Source of the DNA: Bacteroidales bacterium
Lineage (GTDB): Bacteria > Bacteroidota > Bacteroidia > Bacteroidales > GCA-2748055
Reading direction: 5' to 3'
DNA: 64,000 nt
NCBI GenBank assembly: GCA_020636775.1
Contig: JACJXF010000004.1
Location: forward strand, 1 to 64,000
Position 1 is the first letter of the stretch. Each line of letters opens with the position of its first letter. The position numbers and the translations under genes are program-made. Positions 59,004-64,000 of this stretch are shown piece after piece. Below the pieces are notes generated by a model. It worked only from the letters and a program-made list of their open reading frames with translations. It searched no databases and was not told where the DNA came from.

Positions 59004-59418
59004 GTGTGGTAACGCCAAAAACGCGGTTAAAATCGCAGCAAAAACTGCATCAACCTTGCGCCTTTGCGTCACGCATAGCGTGACTGCGCTTAAAAATTTT
59101 TTCACATTGTCGAATCGTTCTCATCAAAAATATCCGACATAGTGTGGTAACGCCAAAAACGCGGTTAGAAATCGCAGCAAAAACTGCGTCAACCTTGCGC
59201 CTTTGCGTCACGCAAAGCGTGACTGCGCTTAAAAATTTTTTCACATTGTCGAATCGTTCTCATCAAAAATATCCGACATAGTGTGGTAACGCCAAAAACG
59301 CGGTTAGAAATCGCAGCAAAAACTGCGTCAACCTTGCGCCTTTGCGTCACGCATAGCGTGACTGCGCTTAAAAATTTTTCACATCGTCGAATCGTTCTCA
59401 TCAAAAATATCCGACATA
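59004..59418 (-). repeat. Three tandem ~139-bp copies containing the ftsA 3' tail
   Basis: The units are 59004-59141, 59142-59280 and 59281-59418, nearly identical (a few substitutions and one indel). Each unit, read on the minus strand, starts with codons for MSDIFDENDSTM plus TGA, which are exactly the last 12 residues and stop of FtsA. It is followed by a T-run, a GC hairpin with TCACGCATAGCGTGA, and GTGTGGTAACGCC-type DNA on the plus strand. Only the first-transcribed unit (59281-59418) belongs to real ftsA. The others are duplicated tails lying in the ftsA-ftsZ spacer. Confidence 0.92.
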
Positions 59419-60713
59419 GCCGCCCTGAACTTATCCAGTATCTTCGTCTTGCCAAACAAGCTCTTTTCCTTTGTTTCCTTCTCTTCTTTAACCGGCTCTT
59501 CCTGCTTTACAGCAGACTCAACATTTGAAAGGATTCCCATTTTTTCATTCTTCTCACTAAGATATTCGGCACCCTTCAGAAGAAGTCCGATACTGGTTGC
59601 ATACATCGGCTGGTTAATTTCATCATTCTTATCGCTGGCAAGCTTCTCATTCGGATATCCAATCCTTACATCCATGCCGGTTTTAAATTTCACGAGTTGT
59701 GGCAGATGTCTCAGCATTGCCCCCCCTCCGGTAATTACCACTCCGGCAGAAAGTTTATCCATGTATCCGGAATTCTCAATTTCAAACATCACCGCATCAA
59801 TGATTTCCTCCATTCTCGACTGAATGATATAGGCGAGGGATTTGAAACTTATCTCCTTAGGCTCTCTTCCGCTGATACCGGGTATGGTCACCACTTTATC
59901 GTCCTGGGCAAGATCGCCAAGAGCTGATCCAAACTGCACTTTTAAAGATTCAGCCTGACGATGCAAAATGGCGCATCCTTCTTTTATATCCCTTGTGATA
60001 ACATTTCCACCAAAAGGTATCACGGCGGTGTGCCTGATGATATCATCGTAATAAACGGCCACATCGGTTGTACCTCCCCCTATATCAACCAGAACCACAC
60101 CTGCTTCAATTTCATCTTCTGTAAGAACAGATTCGCTGGATGCCAGGGGTTCAAGAATAAGCTGCTTCACATTAAGATTAACACGGTTAATGCACTTCTC
60201 AATATTCTTTGCAGAGGCAATCTGACCAATTACTATATGAAAGTTGGCTTCCAGGCGTTTGCCTGACATGCCGATGGGATTCTTAACTCCCGTTTCGCTA
60301 TCCACAATATAATTCTGTGGCAGTACATGAATAATTTCTTCTCCGATTTCTGTCGGAATCTTATACATGTCGGTTACCAGCCGCCGAATATCATCGCGGG
60401 TAATTTCATCCTCATAGGAATCGCGGTTTATATAGCCGCGGGTGCGTACAGATTTGATGTGCTGACCTGCAATGCCAACAAATACATCCCTGAACTTTAT
60501 TCCGGATATTTTCTGAGCTTCCGTAACTGTTGACTCAATTGCGTTTACGGTTTCCTCGATGTTAAGGACTACTCCCCGTTTAACGCCTTTTGATGCAGTT
60601 TTACTCATACCCAGAACCTCCAGGCGGTTATTCTCGTTGATACGTCCGACGAGTGCGACGATTTTGGTAGTTCCAATGTCAATTGCAGCGACAAGTTGAT
60701 CTTTTTGTGCCAT
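59379..60713 (-). CDS. ftsA: Cell division protein FtsA
   Basis: This is a 444-residue actin-fold protein that tethers FtsZ to the membrane. Landmarks: VAAIDIGTTKIVALVGR (phosphate 1), the SHS2/1C domain around GYINRDSYEDEITRDDIRRLV, VLVDIGGGTTDVAVYYD (phosphate 2) and GVVITGGGAMLRHLPQL. The C-terminal residues from about 425 (LFGKTKILDKFRAAMSDIF) form the likely amphipathic membrane helix. The last 12 codons recur in two extra copies downstream. It starts 4 bp after the ftsQ stop. Confidence 0.96.
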   Translation of the reverse strand: MAQKDQLVAAIDIGTTKIVALVGRINENNRLEVLGMSKTASKGVKRGVVLNIEETVNAIESTVTEAQKISGIKFRDVFVGIAGQHIKSVRTRGYINRDSYEDEITRDDIRRLVTDMYKIPTEIGEEIIHVLPQNYIVDSETGVKNPIGMSGKRLEANFHIVIGQIASAKNIEKCINRVNLNVKQLILEPLASSESVLTEDEIEAGVVLVDIGGGTTDVAVYYDDIIRHTAVIPFGGNVITRDIKEGCAILHRQAESLKVQFGSALGDLAQDDKVVTIPGISGREPKEISFKSLAYIIQSRMEEIIDAVMFEIENSGYMDKLSAGVVITGGGAMLRHLPQLVKFKTGMDVRIGYPNEKLASDKNDEINQPMYATSIGLLLKGAEYLSEKNEKMGILSNVESAVKQEEPVKEEKETKEKSLFGKTKILDKFRAAMSDIFDENDSTM

Positions 60714-60717
60714 AGTT

Positions 60718-61503
60718 TTATCTTTTTGTGCAGATTACTTGATTTTTAAACCTCAGGTCTATTTTTTGATAATTATTCCATCCTTCTTTTCTTAATCCAT
60801 CCTCATAAAGGATTTTAAGATTGCTAAATTTGGTCCGGTATCCTTCAGCACTGCCGAGGATAATCTGGTGGGCTCCCACCCGCGGAATGATTTCAAACTC
60901 CCTCTTCGAATTCAAATACAATTGTTCCACCTGTGAACTCCAGAAATCATCTCCATTTATAAATTTCGCCAGCTCCAATACATCAAACCACGCCTTATAA
61001 TATTTCTTATCCGCAATTGAATCGAGGCATCCCGCGTCCAGGAACTGATCGCCAACCCGGAAAGCTCCGTTTGCCACAAGCAGATAGCGGGTAGATTTAC
61101 GACTTGCAGGCATTATGTAACCATCCTTGTCAAGGTAGTATCCTCCGCTGCTGCCGGTAATTACTCTCACAACGGGCTGCCGTTGTTTTACCCGTATGCT
61201 AAGCACTCCATCGAGTGTAGTAAAAATTTCAAGTTTCTTTATGTAAGGATTCTCTTTAAAAAGCGCTTCCAGTTTTCTGGTATTTATTTCATTTACTGGG
61301 AGCCCGACAATTCTCTGGTTTCTTGACATTAAAATCCTCTGTACATCTCTTTTGTCGAAGAAATGGGTACTACTGCTGTCGGCAATAATGACCCTTACCT
61401 CACGGCACTTCACCTCCGACCGCTTGTCGGCTGTAAAACCGAGTGCGATAAACAGGTAAGCCACAAGGCCTGTCCAGATGATTATGTAAAAAACTTTTCT
61501 CAT
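60718..61503 (-). CDS. ftsQ: Cell division protein FtsQ
   Basis: This is a 261-residue single-pass inner-membrane protein. The membrane segment is IIIWTGLVAYLFIALGF (residues about 8-24). A POTRA domain follows (FFDKRDVQRILMSRNQRIVG.P, ...LFKENPYIKKLEIFTTLDGVLSIRVKQRQPVVRVI), then the FtsQ beta domain ending in YQKIDLRFKNQVICTKR. It links the cytoplasmic FtsZ/FtsA ring with the periplasmic synthesis machinery. Its place between murC and ftsA is the standard order. Confidence 0.93.
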   Translation of the reverse strand: MRKVFYIIIWTGLVAYLFIALGFTADKRSEVKCREVRVIIADSSSTHFFDKRDVQRILMSRNQRIVGLPVNEINTRKLEALFKENPYIKKLEIFTTLDGVLSIRVKQRQPVVRVITGSSGGYYLDKDGYIMPASRKSTRYLLVANGAFRVGDQFLDAGCLDSIADKKYYKAWFDVLELAKFINGDDFWSSQVEQLYLNSKREFEIIPRVGAHQIILGSAEGYRTKFSNLKILYEDGLRKEGWNNYQKIDLRFKNQVICTKR

Positions 61504-61577
61504 TCTTTTATTCCCCTGGCTTCATTGTTTTTTGCCCGGGAGAGAGCTCTATATTCTATTTTCATTCTGACTCTCAT

Positions 61578-62957
61578 TTAATATTTAATTGATTTTAAAA
61601 CCTCCTTTATGGGATCCACCATCTGATCAATATCACCGGCACCCATGGATAAAAGAACGCCCGGTTTTAATTCTTCGATTACTCTTGAAATCTGAGCTTT
61701 TGAACACAATATTCTTTCACCCTTATTCCTCAGTTTATCCAGAATCAATGTTGAATTTATCCCTGCTATGGGCTCCTCACGTGCCGGATACACATCCAAA
61801 AGAATTACATCGTCGAGTAAGGACAGGCTTTTTGAGAATCCTGCCGCAAAATCGCGCGTCCTTGTGTAAAGATGGGGCTGGAAAATGCCGGCAATTCTTT
61901 TTCCCGGAACAGCATCCCTTACCGAGAGGATAAAGGCCTTTAATTCCTCGGGATGATGAGCATAGTCGTCAATAAATAAAACATCTTCGTTATGAAGGAT
62001 AATTTCAAATCTGCGCTTTACACCTTTATATCCGGAGAGGGCAAGTCGTATTTTCTCCGGATTAATGCCACACTGGTGAGCAATTGCAAATGCTGCCACA
62101 GCATTTTCAATATTCAGTTTGCCATGAACACCCAGGATAAAATCCAGAAATACTTCCTCCCCGGCATGAATATCGAATCGGTTAAACAGGCCTTCCTTTT
62201 TTAATCCGGAAGCATAATAATCGGCCTGTTCCTCCAGACTATAGAAAAGTGTTTTTGTGTTTTCAGGAAATTCAATTTCTATTCCTTTTTTGGCAATTAA
62301 CACTCCTGTTTTTTTGATCTGTGCGGCAAACTGGCTGAATGCAGCAAGAAGATTCTTCCGTTCCCTATAGATATCCAGGTGATCATCGTCAACAGCAGAA
62401 ATAACAGCCATTTCGGGGAAGAGAGTGAGGAATGACCTGTCGAATTCATCAGCCTCTGCAATAAAATAATCAGATTCCGGATCAAGCAGCAAATTGCTGT
62501 TGTAGTTCCGGGTTATTCCTCCCAGAAAAGCATTGCAGGAAGTTCCGGAATGTTTGAATATATGAGCAATCATGGAAGAAATTGTAGTTTTCCCATGGGT
62601 ACCGGCAATCGCAATCCCCATATGGTTTTCCATGATCTGACCGAGTAGTTGTGAACGTTTTACCAGCTGAAAACCCTGGCTTAAAAAATACTGATATTCT
62701 GTGTGTTCTTTGGGAACAGCAGGAGTGTAAACGATCAGGCAATTTTCTTTTGTCTTGCAGCTTTCAGGAATGAGGGAAATATCATCAACAAAATGAATAT
62801 CGATGCCTTCTCTCTGGAGCTGGTCGGTTAGCGGAGTGGATGTCCGGTCGTATCCTGCAACTATCTTCCCCTGAACCTTGAAATATCGGGCAAGAGCTGA
62901 CATTCCGATTCCTCCGATGCCTATGAAATAAACCTTATGTATATCTCCCGGTTTCAT
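61578..62957 (-). CDS. murC: UDP-N-acetylmuramate--L-alanine ligase
   Basis: This is a 459-residue Mur ligase. It has the N-terminal UDP-binding Rossmann part (VYFIGIGGIGMSALARYF), the ATP P-loop GTHGKTT (residues 119-125), central EADEFDRSFL and DDDHLDIY, and the C-terminal domain with DDYAHHPEELKAFI and FQPHLYTRTRDF. It adds the first L-alanine of the peptidoglycan stem peptide in the cytoplasm. The start overlaps the murG stop by 4 nt. Confidence 0.97.
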   Translation of the reverse strand: MKPGDIHKVYFIGIGGIGMSALARYFKVQGKIVAGYDRTSTPLTDQLQREGIDIHFVDDISLIPESCKTKENCLIVYTPAVPKEHTEYQYFLSQGFQLVKRSQLLGQIMENHMGIAIAGTHGKTTISSMIAHIFKHSGTSCNAFLGGITRNYNSNLLLDPESDYFIAEADEFDRSFLTLFPEMAVISAVDDDHLDIYRERKNLLAAFSQFAAQIKKTGVLIAKKGIEIEFPENTKTLFYSLEEQADYYASGLKKEGLFNRFDIHAGEEVFLDFILGVHGKLNIENAVAAFAIAHQCGINPEKIRLALSGYKGVKRRFEIILHNEDVLFIDDYAHHPEELKAFILSVRDAVPGKRIAGIFQPHLYTRTRDFAAGFSKSLSLLDDVILLDVYPAREEPIAGINSTLILDKLRNKGERILCSKAQISRVIEELKPGVLLSMGAGDIDQMVDPIKEVLKSIKY

Positions 62958-64000
62958 TTTACCTCTATGCTTAGTATTTCTTTTGCAATCCTGTCAGCCG
63001 AGTCCCTTATTGCCAGTTTCTGAAGGCTTTGCGATAATTTTTCTTTTTCATCTCTATTCTTCAACAGCTTTAATGCTGTCTCTATCAGAGTTTTGTCTGC
63101 ATCAATATCCTTTACAAGAATTGAGGCTCCCTTTTTCACCAGTGAAAGAGCATTCTGAGTCTGATGATCCTCTGCCACATTGGGCGAAGGGACAAGGATT
63201 ACCGGTTTCCCCACAATAGCCAGTTCTGAAATGGTTCCCGCCCCGGCTCTTGAAACTATTATGTCGGCTGCAGAAAAGGCCATATCCATTTCACGGATAA
63301 ATTGCAGAAGCATAATATTTTTCTTTCCGCTTTCCTGTAGTCTTGATTGCATTTCTTCATAATAAAGTTTGCCGCATTGCCATAGAAGCTGAACATCATC
63401 CGGCAATAATAATAGTGAACCGGCAACCGCATTATTTATGCTTCTTGCACCCAGGCTACCTCCCAGAATAAGGATGGTTTGTTTCCCGGGATCAAGCTTA
63501 AAATTCTTAAGCGATTCCTTTTTATCTTTTGCACCGTTTAAAATATCCTGTCGTACCGGGTTACCGGTCAAAATAATTTTTTCAGCTGGAAAAAACCGCT
63601 CCATATTATCGTAGGCCACACAAATTTTTGATGCTGATTTTGCAAGCAGCCTGTTTGTTACTCCCGCATAGGAGTTCTGTTCCTGTATTACAAACGGCAC
63701 ATTCTTCCTGGATGCAGCTCTGAGAATGGGACCACTGGCATAACCTCCTACTCCCAATGCAACATCAGGTTTAAAATCTTTAATTATTTTCGCCGACATC
63801 CTCATACTCTTCCATAACTTCAGGAAAAAACTAAAACTCTTAAGACTCAACTTCCTCTGAAATCCTTCCACGGGCAGGCCAATTATCCGATATCCGGCTT
63901 CCGGAACTTTTTCCATTTCAATTCGGTTCAGAGCCCCGACAAACAATATATCAACCTCCTTATCAGCCAGTTTTAATGCATTGGCAACCGCAATGGCAGG
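62954..64000 (-). CDS. murG: Lipid II synthase MurG, N-terminus outside the window
   Basis: The frame runs off the right edge. The first visible residues, PAIAVANALKLADKEVDILFVGAL, belong just after the GGTGGHI.P motif of MurG, so roughly 15-20 residues are missing and the ATG at 63946 is not the true start. Visible landmarks: GVGGYASGPILRAA, QEQNSYAGVTNRLLA, ILGGSLGARSINNAV, and the UDP-GlcNAc-binding SRAGAGTISELAIVGKPVILVP. It transfers GlcNAc to lipid I on the inner face of the membrane. It overlaps murC by 4 nt. Confidence 0.96.
   Translation of the reverse strand, partial: PAIAVANALKLADKEVDILFVGALNRIEMEKVPEAGYRIIGLPVEGFQRKLSLKSFSFFLKLWKSMRMSAKIIKDFKPDVALGVGGYASGPILRAASRKNVPFVIQEQNSYAGVTNRLLAKSASKICVAYDNMERFFPAEKIILTGNPVRQDILNGAKDKKESLKNFKLDPGKQTILILGGSLGARSINNAVAGSLLLLPDDVQLLWQCGKLYYEEMQSRLQESGKKNIMLLQFIREMDMAFSAADIIVSRAGAGTISELAIVGKPVILVPSPNVAEDHQTQNALSLVKKGASILVKDIDADKTLIETALKLLKNRDEKEKLSQSLQKLAIRDSADRIAKEILSIEVK

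Noticed and set aside
59050..59455. Two minus-strand frames of 64 and 88 codons repeating the same peptide
   Set aside because: They are only the 139-bp ftsA-tail repeat read out of frame; the peptides have no relation to a known protein.

Overview
The window is a chromosomal segment of a Bacteroidota bacterium, probably Bacteroidales-like. This rests on the 16S/23S sequences, promoters of the TTTG / TAnnTTTG type (three stand in tandem before the 16S gene), many lipoproteins with a Cys lipobox, a Porin_10-like outer-membrane protein, a TonB-dependent receptor, and a Bacteroidota-type lptC - CNNM/CBS - ppiD block. Genus cannot be told from the sequence alone.

Layout. 1-1178: 5' part of a TonB-dependent receptor, running off the left edge. 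1602-8723 (minus): a visibly AT-rich array of orphan Rhs 'tips'. Short stretches coding the conserved Rhs core motif (YDYGARFYDPQ..GRW) recur six times. Four intact copies are each followed by a different C-terminal domain (JAMM-like, metzincin-like, Toxin-44-like, unknown) and a small exported or lipoprotein gene that is the likely immunity partner. The end copies are decayed. A ParE-type toxin-antitoxin pair and an MNT/HEPN pair occupy the first cassette slot. No full-length rhs gene is in the window. 8798-11431: valS. 11611-16246: exported glycosidase, carboxylesterase and MBL-fold hydrolase. 16381-18018: DUF1573 lipoprotein and aminotransferase. 18555-26345: SGNH hydrolase, GH27, two paralogous HGSNAT/NagX-like membrane acyltransferases, GH20 hexosaminidase and a DUF1343/NamZ-type muramidase, together a plausible amino-sugar or peptidoglycan-fragment scavenging set. 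26533-31969: LolC/E-like permease, Nudix hydrolase, MltF and a porin.

32141-38300 (minus): a complete rRNA operon, promoters P1-P3 - 16S - tRNA-Ile(GAU) - tRNA-Ala(UGC) - 23S - 5S - terminator. Its 16S-23S spacer is unusual. Four identical 76-bp defective tRNA-Ala copies lie between the two tRNAs, and two further tRNA-like remnants lie beyond tRNA-Ala. Short perfect palindromes replace arms of these remnants, and related palindromes sit in 23S loops and intergenic DNA.

38515-56907 (plus, except lysC): polyprenol-phosphate mannosyltransferase-like GT2, dihydroorotase, two different aspartokinases, fbp, mfd, coaX, an outer-membrane protein, a TPR protein, lptC, a small membrane protein, a CNNM/CBS protein and ppiD. 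57001-64000 (minus): the division/cell-wall cluster murG-murC-ftsQ-ftsA-ftsZ-yqeY. The last 12 codons of ftsA plus downstream DNA are present in three tandem ~139-bp copies between ftsA and ftsZ.

The strongest candidates for something undescribed are the orphan Rhs tip array with envelope-directed immunity proteins, and the palindrome-bearing pseudo-tRNA array in the rRNA spacer. All family assignments come from reading motifs by eye; no database search was run.
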